The notes: generated by a model not told the origin, from the sequence alone. A stretch of 64,000 nucleotides of DNA from Amycolatopsis lurida (GCF_900105055.1 NZ_FNTA01000004.1:1798001-1862000); one strand, 5' to 3'; positions 42,590 to 51,614 are shown, counted from the first letter of the stretch. Numbers and translations are program-made.

Positions 42590-43162
42590 ATGCGACAGAA
42601 CCCGGAGCGCCGGACCGCGCTCACCGACGCCGCGATCACCGTCCTCGCCCGCGAAGGCGCACGCGGCCTCACCTACCGCGCCGTGGACGTCGAAGCGGAC
42701 GTCCCACCGGGAACGACGTCCAACTACTTCCGCAACCGGGACCAATTGCTCGGCGAGGTGGGCGTCCGCGTGCACGAGCGGCTGTCGGCACCGGCGGACG
42801 TGATGGCGAACCCGCAGGCGGAGTCGCCCTCCCACAACCGGGTCGGCGTCCTGCTCGGCGAGCTCATGGGACGGCTGACCGCCCACCGCGAGCCCTATCT
42901 CGCCCTCCTCGAACTCCGGCTCGAAGCCACCCGCCGTCCGGATCTCTCGGCCGAGCTGACCAAGACCATCCGCGAGGGCATCGACATGAGCGTCGACTGG
43001 CACATCGCGGCGGGGATGCCGGGCGGGCGCCCCGAAGTCCTGCTGATGTACCTCGCGCTGACCGGGCTCACCGTCGAACGGCTGACCCTGCCGGAGGTGC
43101 TCGCGGACGTCACCGACGAAGAGGTCATCCGGATCATCGTGGACCGCGTTCTCCCGTCGTGA
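42590..43162 (+). CDS. TetR/AcrR-family regulator
   Basis: 190 residues. HTH region ALTDAAITVLAREGARGLTYRAVDVEADVPPGTTSNYFRNRDQLL-type, with a PPGTTSNYF recognition helix. The C-terminal ligand domain has no recognised relative. The ATG follows an AGG-rich site (CAAGGAG). The palindromic operator just upstream suggests autoregulation plus control of the divergent VOC gene. Confidence 0.87.
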   Translation: MRQNPERRTALTDAAITVLAREGARGLTYRAVDVEADVPPGTTSNYFRNRDQLLGEVGVRVHERLSAPADVMANPQAESPSHNRVGVLLGELMGRLTAHREPYLALLELRLEATRRPDLSAELTKTIREGIDMSVDWHIAAGMPGGRPEVLLMYLALTGLTVERLTLPEVLADVTDEEVIRIIVDRVLPS

Positions 43163-43315
43163 GGAACGCGCGTTCTGCGTCACAATGCCCGGCCGCGAAC
43201 CCGGACTTGACCTTCAGCGCAAGCCTTCGACCAGCAAAAACAGCTGAATCCGGACGGTGTTCCCAGCATTCGGACCGGCCTGGACCACATAGTGGGCGCG
43301 TGGCACGCTGAATCA

Positions 43316-43402
43316 ATGACCCGCGCCGGAATCACCCTCGTGGCACGCCGCCACGTGGATCTCCGTCGTGTGGCGAGCGCGCTCTGTGCGACGAACCGCT
43401 GA
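43316..43402 (+). CDS. Cys-containing leader peptide of the sulfate-assimilation operon
   Basis: 28 residues, MTRAGITLVARRHVDLRRVA and then SALCATNR. The R-H-V-D-L-x-R-V-x-S core followed by Cys matches the short leader peptides found before sulfur genes in streptomycetes and mycobacteria. In mycobacteria such ORFs regulate downstream genes by cysteine-responsive attenuation. Here a single Cys codon sits near the end, and the stop lies 36 bp before the sulfite reductase start. Regulation by cysteine supply is inferred. Confidence 0.75.
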   Translation: MTRAGITLVARRHVDLRRVASALCATNR

Positions 43403-43438
43403 CTCCCCGCCACCACCACGATCTGCCGGAGGACTCCC

Positions 43439-45133
43439 ATGTCGTCGCCCACGCGCGAGACCCCTGCCCGTACGCCCCGGGTGAAACAGAAACGGGGCGA
43501 GGGACAGTGGGCACTGGGGTATCGCGAACCCCTGAACCCCAACGAGCGGTCCAAAAAGGACGACAACCCGCTCAACGTCCGTGCCCGGATCGAGAACATC
43601 TACGCCCGCGGCGGCTTCGATTCGATCGACCCCGGTGACCTCCGCGGCCGGTTCCGCTGGTTCGGTCTCTACACCCAGCGCAAGCCGGGGATCGACGGCG
43701 GACGCACCGCGACGCTGGAACCCGAAGAGCTCGACGACCGCTACTTCATGCTGCGGGTGCGGCTCGACGGCGGCGCGCTGACCACCGGCCAGCTCGCCGT
43801 GCTCGCCGAGATCTCGCAGACCCACGCGCGCGACACCGCCGACATCACCGACCGCCAGAACATCCAGTACCACTGGATCCAGATCGAGGACGTCCCGACG
43901 ATCTGGGACAAGCTCGAAAAGGCCGGGATGACCACGCTGGAGGCGTGCGGCGACAGCCCGCGCGTCATCCTCGGCTCCCCCGTCGCGGGTATCGCCGCCG
44001 ACGAGATCATCGACGGCACCCCCGCGATCGACGAGATCAAACGCCGCTACATCGGCGACCCGCGCTACTCGAACCTGCCGCGCAAGTTCAAGACCGCGGT
44101 CTCCGGGCAGCAGGACGTCGCGCACGAGATCAACGACGTCGCCTTCGTCGGCGTGAACCACCCCGAACACGGCCCCGGCTTCGACGTCTGGGTCGGTGGC
44201 GGGCTGTCCACCAACCCGATGATCGGGCAGCGGCTGGGCGCCTGGGTCTCCCTCGACGAGGTCCCCGACGTGTGGGAAGGCGTCATCAGTGTCTTCCGCG
44301 ACTACGGCTATCGACGGCTCCGCGCCCGCGCCCGGATCAAGTTCCTGGTGAAGGACTGGGGTGCCGCGAAGTTCCGGCAGGTACTGGAAGACGAGTACCT
44401 CAAGCGCAAGCTGATCGACGGCCCGGCGCCTGAGGTGCCCGCCGGCCAGATCGACCACGTCGGCGTGCACCCGCAGATCGACGGGAAGTTCTACGTCGGT
44501 GCCGCGCCGGTCGCGGGCCGGGTCTCCGGGTCCACCCTGCTGGCGGTCGCCAAGGCCGCCGAGCGGGCCGGGTCGAACCGCGTCCGCCTGACCCCGCACC
44601 AGAAGCTCGTGGTCCTCGACGTCCCCGAGGCCGAGGTGAACGGGCTGAAGAGCGAGCTGTCCGAGCTCGGCCTGGAGACCGAACCTTCGCCGTGGCGCCG
44701 CGGGATCATGGCCTGCACCGGCCTGGAGTTCTGCAAACTCGCCATCGTCGAGACCAAGGCCCGCGCGATCGAACTGGTCACCGAACTGGAAAAGCGTCTC
44801 GCCGACATCCAGGCCGAGATCGAGAACCCGGTGACCGTGCACCTCAACGGCTGCCCTAACTCCTGCGCCCGCGTCCAGACCGCCGACATCGGGCTCAAGG
44901 GCCAGATCGTCACCGACGAGGACGGCAAGCAGGTCGAGGGCTTCCAGGTGCACCTCGGCGGCGGGCTCGGCCTGGACGCCGGGTTCGGCCGGAAACTGCG
45001 TGGGCACAAGGTGACCGCGTCCGAGCTGACCGCGTACGTCGAACGGGTCGTGCGGGCGTACATCGCCGGCCGCGAACCTGGCGAGCGGTTCGCCCAGTGG
45101 GTCCTGCGGGCCGACGAGAGCGTCTTGCAATGA
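43439..45133 (+). CDS. cysI: Ferredoxin-dependent sulfite reductase
   Basis: 564 residues. The siroheme/4Fe-4S ligands are in CTGLEFC and CPNSC. Tyr78 and Cys170 are 92 residues apart, the same spacing as the covalently linked Tyr69-Cys161 pair of M. tuberculosis NirA, so this is the sulfite-reducing type rather than a nitrite reductase. It reduces sulfite to sulfide with six electrons from ferredoxin. GGAGG lies eight bases before the ATG. First structural gene of the operon; coupled to the next by ATGA. Confidence 0.92.
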   Translation: MSSPTRETPARTPRVKQKRGEGQWALGYREPLNPNERSKKDDNPLNVRARIENIYARGGFDSIDPGDLRGRFRWFGLYTQRKPGIDGGRTATLEPEELDDRYFMLRVRLDGGALTTGQLAVLAEISQTHARDTADITDRQNIQYHWIQIEDVPTIWDKLEKAGMTTLEACGDSPRVILGSPVAGIAADEIIDGTPAIDEIKRRYIGDPRYSNLPRKFKTAVSGQQDVAHEINDVAFVGVNHPEHGPGFDVWVGGGLSTNPMIGQRLGAWVSLDEVPDVWEGVISVFRDYGYRRLRARARIKFLVKDWGAAKFRQVLEDEYLKRKLIDGPAPEVPAGQIDHVGVHPQIDGKFYVGAAPVAGRVSGSTLLAVAKAAERAGSNRVRLTPHQKLVVLDVPEAEVNGLKSELSELGLETEPSPWRRGIMACTGLEFCKLAIVETKARAIELVTELEKRLADIQAEIENPVTVHLNGCPNSCARVQTADIGLKGQIVTDEDGKQVEGFQVHLGGGLGLDAGFGRKLRGHKVTASELTAYVERVVRAYIAGREPGERFAQWVLRADESVLQ

Positions 45134-45282
45134 CCGAGCGCGCGACCCCGTACTACTGCCCTTTCTGTGGCGATGAAGACCTGCGGCCCGAAGAGGGCGG
45201 CTCGTGGCTGTGCTCGGGCTGCCGCCGGGTCTTCACCGTGAAGTTCCTCGGACTGTCCTTTCCGGAGGTGTCGCAAGGATGA
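45130..45282 (+). CDS. Zinc-ribbon mini-protein in the sulfate operon
   Basis: 50 residues with CPFCGDED and CSGC, two CxxC knuckles spaced as in a zinc ribbon, then VFTVKFLGL. It overlaps both neighbours (ATGA at each end). The same small ORF sits between sulfite reductase and cysH in other actinobacteria, so it is a conserved but uncharacterised part of the pathway. It may bind zinc or an iron-sulfur cluster. Confidence 0.8.
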   Translation: MTERATPYYCPFCGDEDLRPEEGGSWLCSGCRRVFTVKFLGLSFPEVSQG

Positions 45283-45974
45283 CCGCCACTGCCGACTACA
45301 AGACGCTCGCCGAACGGGCTTCGAAGGAGCTCGCGGAGGCGACCGCGACCGAAGCCCTGCGCTGGACCGCGGAGACCTTCGGCGACGACTTCATCGTCGC
45401 GTCGAACATGCAGGACGCCGTCCTCATCGATCTGGCCACCCAGGTCAAACCCGACGTCGACGTGCTGTTCCTGCAGACCGGCTACCACTTCCCGGAGACC
45501 ATCGGCACCCGTGACGCGGTGCAGGCGGTGTATCCGGGCGTGCGGATCGTCAACGCCGAGGCCGCACAGAGCGTCGCCGAGCAGGACGCCGAGTACGGCC
45601 CGAAGCTGCACGAGCGCGACCCGAACCAGTGCTGCCACCTGCGCAAGGTCGTGCCGCTGCGGAACACGCTCGCGAAGTACTCGGCGTGGGTGACCGGCGT
45701 CCGCCGCGTCGACGCGCCGACCCGCGCGAACACCCCCATCGTCACCTGGGACGACCGTAACGGGCTGGTGAAGATCAACCCGATCGCGCCGTGGTCCGAC
45801 GACGAGTTCAGGGACTACATCGGCGAGCACGGGATCCTCGAGAACCCGTTGGTGTCCATCGGTTATCTGTCGATCGGCTGTGCGCCGTGCACCGCGAAGG
45901 TCGCTCCGGGCCAGGACCCGCGCAGCGGCCGGTGGGCCGGGCAGGGCAAGACCGAGTGCGGTTTGCACGGGTGA
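45279..45974 (+). CDS. cysH: Adenylylsulfate (APS) reductase, thioredoxin-dependent
   Basis: 231 residues. Cys118-Cys119 (CCHLRK) and Cys201/Cys204 (CAPC) bind a 4Fe-4S cluster, the mark of the APS-reducing rather than PAPS-reducing type. The catalytic Cys227 is in the C-terminal KTECGLH. It reduces APS to sulfite and AMP with thioredoxin. No APS kinase domain or cysC gene is present, which agrees with direct use of APS. The ATG overlaps the preceding stop. Confidence 0.94.
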   Translation: MTATADYKTLAERASKELAEATATEALRWTAETFGDDFIVASNMQDAVLIDLATQVKPDVDVLFLQTGYHFPETIGTRDAVQAVYPGVRIVNAEAAQSVAEQDAEYGPKLHERDPNQCCHLRKVVPLRNTLAKYSAWVTGVRRVDAPTRANTPIVTWDDRNGLVKINPIAPWSDDEFRDYIGEHGILENPLVSIGYLSIGCAPCTAKVAPGQDPRSGRWAGQGKTECGLHG

Positions 45975-45985
45975 GAAGGGACGAC

Positions 45986-46906
45986 ATGACCACGCTCGAA
46001 CCAGTCGCCGCCGCGGCACAGGACAACCTGGCGGCCTTGGAATCCGAGGCCATCCACATCTTCCGCGAGGTGGCGGGCGAGTTCGACCGGCCGGTGATCC
46101 TGTTCTCCGGCGGCAAGGACTCGACACTGCTGCTCCACCTGGCGATCAAGGCTTTCTGGCCCGCTCCGGTGCCCTTCCCGTTGCTGCACGTGGACACCGG
46201 GCACAACTTCGACGAGGTCATCGACTTCCGCGATCGCGTCGTCGAGCAGCACGGGCTGCGACTGGTGGTGGCGAAGGTCCAGGACTGGATCGACGACGGC
46301 AGGCTCGAAGAGCGGGCCGACGGGATGCGCAACCCGCTGCAGACCACTCCGCTGCTCGACACGATCGCCGAGAACAAGTTCGACGCGGTCTTCGGCGGCG
46401 GGCGCCGCGACGAGGAGCGCGCTCGCGCCAAGGAGCGGATCTTCAGCCTGCGCAACGCTTTCGGCCAGTGGGAGCCGCGACGGCAGCGCCCCGAACTGTG
46501 GAACCTCTACAACGGCCGTCACCGCCCCGGCGAGCAGGTCCGCGTCTTCCCGCTGTCCAACTGGACCGAGGCGGACGTCTGGAACTACATCGCGCGGGAG
46601 AAGGTCGAGCTGCCGTCGATCTACTACGCGCACCGGCGCGAGGTCTACCAGCGCGATGGCATGTGGCTGGCCGAAGGGCCGTGGGGCGGCCCGAGGCCGG
46701 ACGAGGTCGTCAAGGAACTGACCGTGCGCTACCGGACCGTCGGCGACGGTTCGTGCACGGGCGCCATCGAATCGACCGCCGCCACGGTGGACGAGGTCAT
46801 CGCCGAGGTCTCGGCCTCCCGGCTCACCGAACGCGGCGCCACCCGCGCCGACGACCGGATGTCGGAGGCGGCGATGGAAGACCGCAAGCGGGAAGGGTAC
46901 TTCTGA
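45986..46906 (+). CDS. cysD: Sulfate adenylyltransferase subunit 2
   Basis: 306 residues. The PP-loop ILFSGGKDSTLLLHLA and the DTGHNFDEVIDFRD, GGGRRDEERARAKER and WNLYNGR segments are diagnostic of CysD. With CysN it makes APS from ATP and sulfate. It follows cysH by 11 bp and shares one base with cysN (TGATG). Confidence 0.95.
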   Translation: MTTLEPVAAAAQDNLAALESEAIHIFREVAGEFDRPVILFSGGKDSTLLLHLAIKAFWPAPVPFPLLHVDTGHNFDEVIDFRDRVVEQHGLRLVVAKVQDWIDDGRLEERADGMRNPLQTTPLLDTIAENKFDAVFGGGRRDEERARAKERIFSLRNAFGQWEPRRQRPELWNLYNGRHRPGEQVRVFPLSNWTEADVWNYIAREKVELPSIYYAHRREVYQRDGMWLAEGPWGGPRPDEVVKELTVRYRTVGDGSCTGAIESTAATVDEVIAEVSASRLTERGATRADDRMSEAAMEDRKREGYF

Positions 46907-48168
46907 TGTCCAGCCTCCTCAGGCTCGCGACCGCGGGCAGCGTGGACGACGGGAAGTCGACCCTGGTCGGGCGGCTCCTGTACGACACCAAATCCGTCCT
47001 CGCGGACCAGCTGGACGCGGTCACCCGTGCCAGTGTCGACAAAGGACTGTCCACTCCGGACTTGTCCCTGCTCGTGGACGGCCTGCGCTCGGAACGCGAG
47101 CAGGGCATCACGATCGACGTGGCGTACCGGTACTTCGCCACTCCGAAGCGTAGTTTCGTGCTCGCCGACACGCCGGGCCACGTGCAGTACACGCGGAACA
47201 CGGTGACCGGGGCGTCCACCGCGCAGCTGGCCGTGCTGCTGGTCGACGCGCGCAAGGGCGTCATCGAGCAGACGCGCCGTCACGCCGCGGTGCTCGCGCT
47301 GCTGGGCGTCCCGAACCTGGTGCTGGCGGTGAACAAGATCGACCTCGTCGGCTACGACGAAGCGACGTTCACCGTCATCGCCGAGGAGTTCGCCGAGCAC
47401 GCCGCGTCCCTGGGCTACGAACGGGGTTCCGTGCTCGCGGTGCCGGTTTCGGCGCTGGTGGGCGACAACGTGGCGGAGAAGTCGGACAAGACCCCCTGGT
47501 ACTCCGGTCCGACGCTGCTGGAGCACCTGGAAACCGTGCCGGTGGCGCCGGATCCGCACGATTCGGCGTTCCGCTTCCCGGTGCAGTACGTGATCCGGCC
47601 GCGCACGGCCGACCACCCCGACTACCGCGGGTACGCGGGGCAGATCGCGGCGGGAACCGTCCGGCCGGGCGACGAGATCGTCGTGCTGCCGCAGGGAATC
47701 CGCAGCCGGGTGGAAGCCATCGACACCGCCGACGGGCCGCTCGCCGAAGCCGGCGCCGGCACCTCGGTGACCCTGTTGCTCACCGACGACGTCGACATCT
47801 CGCGGGGCGACCTGATCGCCGCCGCGGACCGGCAGCCGACGGTGACCGACGAGATCACCGCGACCCTGTGCTGGCTCTCGGGCAAGCCCCTCAAACCGGG
47901 CGCGCGAGTGCTGGTGAAGCACGGGACGCGGACGGTGCAGGCTCTCGTCGGTGAACTCCACGCACGGTTCGACGAGCAGACTTTGTCCAGTGTGGACGAT
48001 CCGGGCACGTTGGAGCTCAATGACATCGGCCGGGTCACGCTCCGGCTGGCCGAGGAGATCGGTGTCGACGACTACGGCGTCAGCCCGCGGACGGGCGCCT
48101 TCCTGGTCATCGACCCGAAGGACGGCGATACACTGGCTGCCGGACTCGTCGGCGAAAGGTTCGCATGA
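46906..48168 (+). CDS. cysN: Sulfate adenylyltransferase subunit 1 (GTPase)
   Basis: 420 residues. GTPase motifs AGSVDDGKST, the EREQGITIDVAYRYF switch I, DTPGHVQYTRN and NKIDL, then two EF-Tu-like beta-barrel domains. GTP hydrolysis drives APS formation by CysD. It ends after the barrels with no fused APS kinase, unlike the CysNC of M. tuberculosis. Coupled to the chelatase gene by ATGA. Confidence 0.95.
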   Translation: MSSLLRLATAGSVDDGKSTLVGRLLYDTKSVLADQLDAVTRASVDKGLSTPDLSLLVDGLRSEREQGITIDVAYRYFATPKRSFVLADTPGHVQYTRNTVTGASTAQLAVLLVDARKGVIEQTRRHAAVLALLGVPNLVLAVNKIDLVGYDEATFTVIAEEFAEHAASLGYERGSVLAVPVSALVGDNVAEKSDKTPWYSGPTLLEHLETVPVAPDPHDSAFRFPVQYVIRPRTADHPDYRGYAGQIAAGTVRPGDEIVVLPQGIRSRVEAIDTADGPLAEAGAGTSVTLLLTDDVDISRGDLIAAADRQPTVTDEITATLCWLSGKPLKPGARVLVKHGTRTVQALVGELHARFDEQTLSSVDDPGTLELNDIGRVTLRLAEEIGVDDYGVSPRTGAFLVIDPKDGDTLAAGLVGERFA

Positions 48169-48902
48169 CCCCACCGCTCCTCGCCGTCGCCCACGGCAGC
48201 CGCGATCCCCGGTCGGCCGCGACCATCCGCGCCCTGCTCGACGTCTCCCGTGGGCTGGCGCCGGATCTCGACGTTCGCGAGTCCTTTTTGGATCTCTCGG
48301 AGCCGCTGCTCACCGACGCCCTGCGCGGTCTCTACGCCGAGGGACATCGCGAGGTCGTCGTGGTGCCCCTGCTGCTCGGCGTGGCCTATCACGCCAGGGT
48401 CGACCTGCCCGCGCTCGTCGCCGAGGCGACCGCGGACTGCCCGGGTCTCGACGTGCGGGTTTCCGGGGTGCTGGGCATCGACCCGCTCATCGAGACGGTC
48501 GCGCTGGACCGGCTCGCCGAGGCGGGCGCCGACCTGGACGATCCCGGGCTGGGAGTCCTGCTGGCCGGCGTCGGTTCGTCGAACGTCGCGGCGAACGACG
48601 CGGTCGCCGGGATCACCACCCGCTGGCACCTGCGTCGCGGGCTGCTCGCGACCCCGGCCTTCGCCAGCGCCGCGCAGCCGGACGTGCCCGCCGCCATCGC
48701 GCGGCTGCGGCTCAACGGCGCACAGCGGCTCGCGGTCGCGGGCTGGTTCCTCGCGCCGGGGCTGCTGCCCGACCGGATCGCGCGACTGGCCAGGGAAGCC
48801 GACCCGTCGGTGATCGTCGCCGGGGCGCTGGGGCCGGATCCGCGGATCGCCGGGCTCGTCCTGGACCGCTACGACGTCGCGGCCGCCCGGCTCGCCGCTT
48901 GA
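48165..48902 (+). CDS. Sirohydrochlorin chelatase (CbiX/SirB family)
   Basis: 245 residues made of two CbiX-like half domains. The N-terminal metal ligands are in AVAHGSRDPRS and LLLGVAYHARVDLP. The protein inserts ferrous iron into sirohydrochlorin to give siroheme, the cofactor of the sulfite reductase encoded at the operon start, although cobalt insertion occurs in related enzymes. Last gene of the operon and the counterpart of Rv2393 by position. Confidence 0.9.
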   Translation: MTPPLLAVAHGSRDPRSAATIRALLDVSRGLAPDLDVRESFLDLSEPLLTDALRGLYAEGHREVVVVPLLLGVAYHARVDLPALVAEATADCPGLDVRVSGVLGIDPLIETVALDRLAEAGADLDDPGLGVLLAGVGSSNVAANDAVAGITTRWHLRRGLLATPAFASAAQPDVPAAIARLRLNGAQRLAVAGWFLAPGLLPDRIARLAREADPSVIVAGALGPDPRIAGLVLDRYDVAAARLAA

Positions 48903-49096
48903 TCGTTCATCGGCAGAGTAGAACGTTTCGTCCCGTTCGGACCCATGATGCCGATCTTCGGTGGGTCTCATTCCCATTTCCGTCACACCCCGCGTATGGC
49001 AACGGAGATTTCTTGACGAGTTACTTAACTTGCCGGTAACTCTCTAAACGCTGCGCAGCTCCCTCTCTCCCCATCGAACCCCCAGGTAGGTGGAAC

Positions 49097-49720
49097 ATGA
49101 AGGCTGCCATCCGTGCTCTCGTCTGCGCCTCGGCCGTGCTCGTCCCGCTCGCCGGTCTCGCCGCACCGGCTTCCGCGGCGACCACCGTCGTCTTCGACTG
49201 CGAGGCGAAACCGCCGCTCGTCGGCAACAAGTACCTCAAGCTGAACCAGGACGCCGACGTCACCGCTCCGGCCACGGTCGCTCCAGGCGCCGCGCTCGAC
49301 GTCGTCATCGACCCGGCGCCGAACACCGTCCCGGCCGAGGTCAGCGGCTACCAGGTCAAGAACATCAAGGACTTCTCCCTGAAGATCCCGATCCCGGCGA
49401 ACTCGACCTGGGTGGGCGCCGACCTCGCGGGCGGCTCCGGCATCGGCTCGACCCCGCCGAAGATCACCGTCTCCGGCAGCGTCGCGACGCTGAGCTTCCC
49501 GGGCCCGATCGCGGGCGGCTCGACGTTCGAACTGCCGACCGTGACCGCGCACCTGACCGCGGGTTCGTCCGGCACCATCGAGACGAAACTGGGCGGGACC
49601 AGCTACAGCGATCCTGGCCTGACGTTCACCGCCGTGGTCAGCGCCGGTTTCGACGTCTCCGCCCCGACCGCCTGTTTCCCGAACCCGAGCCCGACCTTCA
49701 CCACGACGACGATCGGCTGA
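49097..49720 (+). CDS. Secreted beta-rich protein of unknown function
   Basis: 207 residues. A clear signal peptide (1-28, ending ASA-AT) is followed by a repetitive beta-strand region rich in Thr, Gly and Pro (ITVSGSVATLSFPGPIAGGS) and a Thr-rich tail. Two cysteines (Cys35, Cys193) could form one disulfide across the domain. It resembles DUF6801-like secreted actinobacterial proteins, but I am not certain. Monocistronic, about 195 bp after the sulfate operon. Confidence 0.7.
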   Translation: MKAAIRALVCASAVLVPLAGLAAPASAATTVVFDCEAKPPLVGNKYLKLNQDADVTAPATVAPGAALDVVIDPAPNTVPAEVSGYQVKNIKDFSLKIPIPANSTWVGADLAGGSGIGSTPPKITVSGSVATLSFPGPIAGGSTFELPTVTAHLTAGSSGTIETKLGGTSYSDPGLTFTAVVSAGFDVSAPTACFPNPSPTFTTTTIG

Positions 49721-49796
49721 CCTGTGCCTGCGCCACCGTCTCCGATGGTGGCGCAGGCCACTGCCCGGCCCGACTTCGCCCGTGCGAAGGTGGGGC

Positions 49797-50570
49797 ATGG
49801 CTGACGAACTGGTGCACTACGACGTGGTGGGCGGCACCGCCACGATCACCTTGGACTCCCCGCACAACCGCAACGCGCTCTCCGCCCAGCTGCGGCGTGA
49901 ACTGAGCGAATCGCTGGACAAGGCGCGGGCGGACGACGCCGTGCGGGTCATCGTGCTCACCCACACCGGGCCGGTGTTCTGCGCGGGCATGGATCTCAAG
50001 GAGGCCCGCGGCGCCGGTGCGGGCGCCCAGGGCGTCAACGAGTTCCCGAAGATCCTCGAGCAGCTGTGGACCAGCCCCAAACCTGTCGTGGCCAAGCTGG
50101 CGGGCCCCGCGCGGGCGGGCGGTATCGGCATGGTGGCCGCGACCGACATCGCCGTGGCCGTCCACGAAGCGACCTTCGCCTTCTCCGAGGTGCGGATCGG
50201 CGTCATTCCCGCCGTCATCTCGCTCACCGTGCTGCCGCGGCTCAACGCCCGCGCCGCGCACGAGCTCTTCCTGACCGGTGACACCTTCGACGCGAAACGC
50301 GCCGTCGAGATCGGCCTGCTGAACTCCGCGGTCCCTGCCGACGCACTCGACGACGAGGTCGCCCGCTACGTCAAGGCGCTCGCCCTCGGCGGACCGAAGG
50401 CGCTCGCGGCGACGAAGGAACTGCTCAGCAAGCCTCGCCCGGCGACACCGTCCGAAGGCTTCGAGGCCATGAACAAGCTGTCCGCCGGGTTCTTCGCGAG
50501 CGAAGAAGGCCAGGAGGGCATCACGGCCTTCGCGCAGAAGCGCAAGCCGAACTGGGTCCCGGAGGCCTAA
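49797..50570 (+). CDS. Enoyl-CoA hydratase/isomerase family protein
   Basis: 257 residues, crotonase fold. The oxyanion segments FCAGMDLKEARG and LAGPARAGGIGMVAATDIAVA are present. The second has Ala-Arg-Ala where active hydratases often have a Gly-rich A-x-G-G-G loop, and the first catalytic Glu position is not obvious, so the reaction cannot be assigned. ATG at 49797 is used; six residues upstream in the open frame lack a ribosome site. It converges on the barstar gene with a 4-bp overlap. Confidence 0.85.
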   Translation: MADELVHYDVVGGTATITLDSPHNRNALSAQLRRELSESLDKARADDAVRVIVLTHTGPVFCAGMDLKEARGAGAGAQGVNEFPKILEQLWTSPKPVVAKLAGPARAGGIGMVAATDIAVAVHEATFAFSEVRIGVIPAVISLTVLPRLNARAAHELFLTGDTFDAKRAVEIGLLNSAVPADALDDEVARYVKALALGGPKALAATKELLSKPRPATPSEGFEAMNKLSAGFFASEEGQEGITAFAQKRKPNWVPEA

Positions 50571-50923
50571 TCCGGCAGGACGACAGTGAGGCGCCGGGAG
50601 TCCTTCCGGTCACCGGAGGGCCCCAGCGCCCGCTGCGCGTCGGAAAGCACGCTGCGGACGGCCAGGTACGCCTTGGGATCGCGCTCTCGGAGACCGGAGG
50701 AGCCGGACCAGATCAACACGTGCTCGCCTGCCGGGAGCCACGACAGGTCGGTGAGGCAGTCGTAGAGCGCGTCGAGGTTCTTCCCGAAGTAATCGGGGAA
50801 CGACAACGCCTCCGCGATCGCATCGAGCGTCGTGTCCTTGTCGACCGTCCGCGTGCCGTCGAGCAGATGCGGATACGCGCCACGGGCGAACGCCTTGTCC
50901 GCCGCTTCCTTGCCCGCGCTCAT
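50567..50923 (-). CDS. Barstar-family ribonuclease inhibitor
   Basis: 118 residues. The barstar signature is FPDYFGKNLDALYDCLTDLSWL, including the acidic residues that plug the RNase active site in the Bacillus pair. It should be cytoplasmic and protect the cell from the ribonuclease encoded immediately upstream, with which it overlaps by four bases (ATGA). Confidence 0.9.
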   Translation of the reverse strand: MSAGKEAADKAFARGAYPHLLDGTRTVDKDTTLDAIAEALSFPDYFGKNLDALYDCLTDLSWLPAGEHVLIWSGSSGLRERDPKAYLAVRSVLSDAQRALGPSGDRKDSRRLTVVLPD

Positions 50924-51399
50924 CGGCTGGGATCCACAACGACGAAGGACTTGTAGTGGTCCTCGGTGTAGTACAGCTCCTTGCCGCTACCGGTCACCAG
51001 CCGCCTGGCCCCGCGATCAGGGCTGCCCGGCGTCTTGACCGTGTATTCCCGGTAGTAGCCGGAACCCTTGGCGGGCAAGACCTTCTCCCGGTTCTGGAAG
51101 GTGACGTCGTCGTTGCGCGGATACGGGTACGGCCCGCCGGCCTGGATGAGTTTCCAGGTGTCGGACGCCTGCTGGGGAAGTCCGGTGAGCGGTTTGACCG
51201 GGAGGCCGGACTCCGCACCCGCGACCTTCCCCTTCGCTTGGCCCGCCGCGCCCTCACCCGACGGCGCGGCCGAAGCGGACGAACTCGCCGGAGCGCTCTT
51301 CGTGTCGTCACCGCTGATGCCGTCCTTGACGAACCAGCCTGCGAGCACCAGCACGATCAGGCCGATCAGGGCGGCGGTGATCCGCCTACGGTTGAACAT
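50920..51399 (-). CDS. Exported guanyl-specific ribonuclease (RNase Sa/barnase type)
   Basis: 159 residues. An N-terminal hydrophobic segment (7-24) serves as signal or membrane anchor, then an Ala/Ser/Gly-rich linker (31-66) and the RNase domain (71-157) with LPQQASDTWKLIQAGGPYPY and GYYREYTVKTPG. Glu118, Arg129 and His148 align with the catalytic Glu54, Arg65 and His85 of RNase Sa. No cleavage site is obvious, so the enzyme may stay tethered outside. The inhibitor gene follows directly. Role may be nutrient scavenging or competition. Confidence 0.9.
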   Translation of the reverse strand: MFNRRRITAALIGLIVLVLAGWFVKDGISGDDTKSAPASSSASAAPSGEGAAGQAKGKVAGAESGLPVKPLTGLPQQASDTWKLIQAGGPYPYPRNDDVTFQNREKVLPAKGSGYYREYTVKTPGSPDRGARRLVTGSGKELYYTEDHYKSFVVVDPSR

Positions 51400-51410
51400 G
51401 GTGTGCCAGC

Positions 51411-51614
51411 TTAGGACGGCCGGTCGGAGTCGTTCGCATCGCGGGCCGCGCCGAAGAGTCGGGCGACCTTGCCGAACACCGAGTCGAGCACCCAGGCCGC
51501 GACCAGGCACAGCGGCACGACGACCGCCATGACCAGCACGAACTGCACGGGAAACGGAGCCTGCGCGAGCCACAGTTCGACGCCGTCCCACCAGTCCGCA
51601 AGCCCGTTGAACAC
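51411..51614 (-). CDS. Small single-span membrane protein
   Basis: 67 residues: an aromatic N-terminus (FNGLADWWDGVELWL), one long hydrophobic helix (about 21-46) and a charged C-terminus ending DANDSDRPS. GTG start with a weak ribosome site. It lies 11 bp before the ribonuclease gene on the same strand, so it may belong to that operon. Not recognised. Confidence 0.55.
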   Translation of the reverse strand: MFNGLADWWDGVELWLAQAPFPVQFVLVMAVVVPLCLVAAWVLDSVFGKVARLFGAARDANDSDRPS

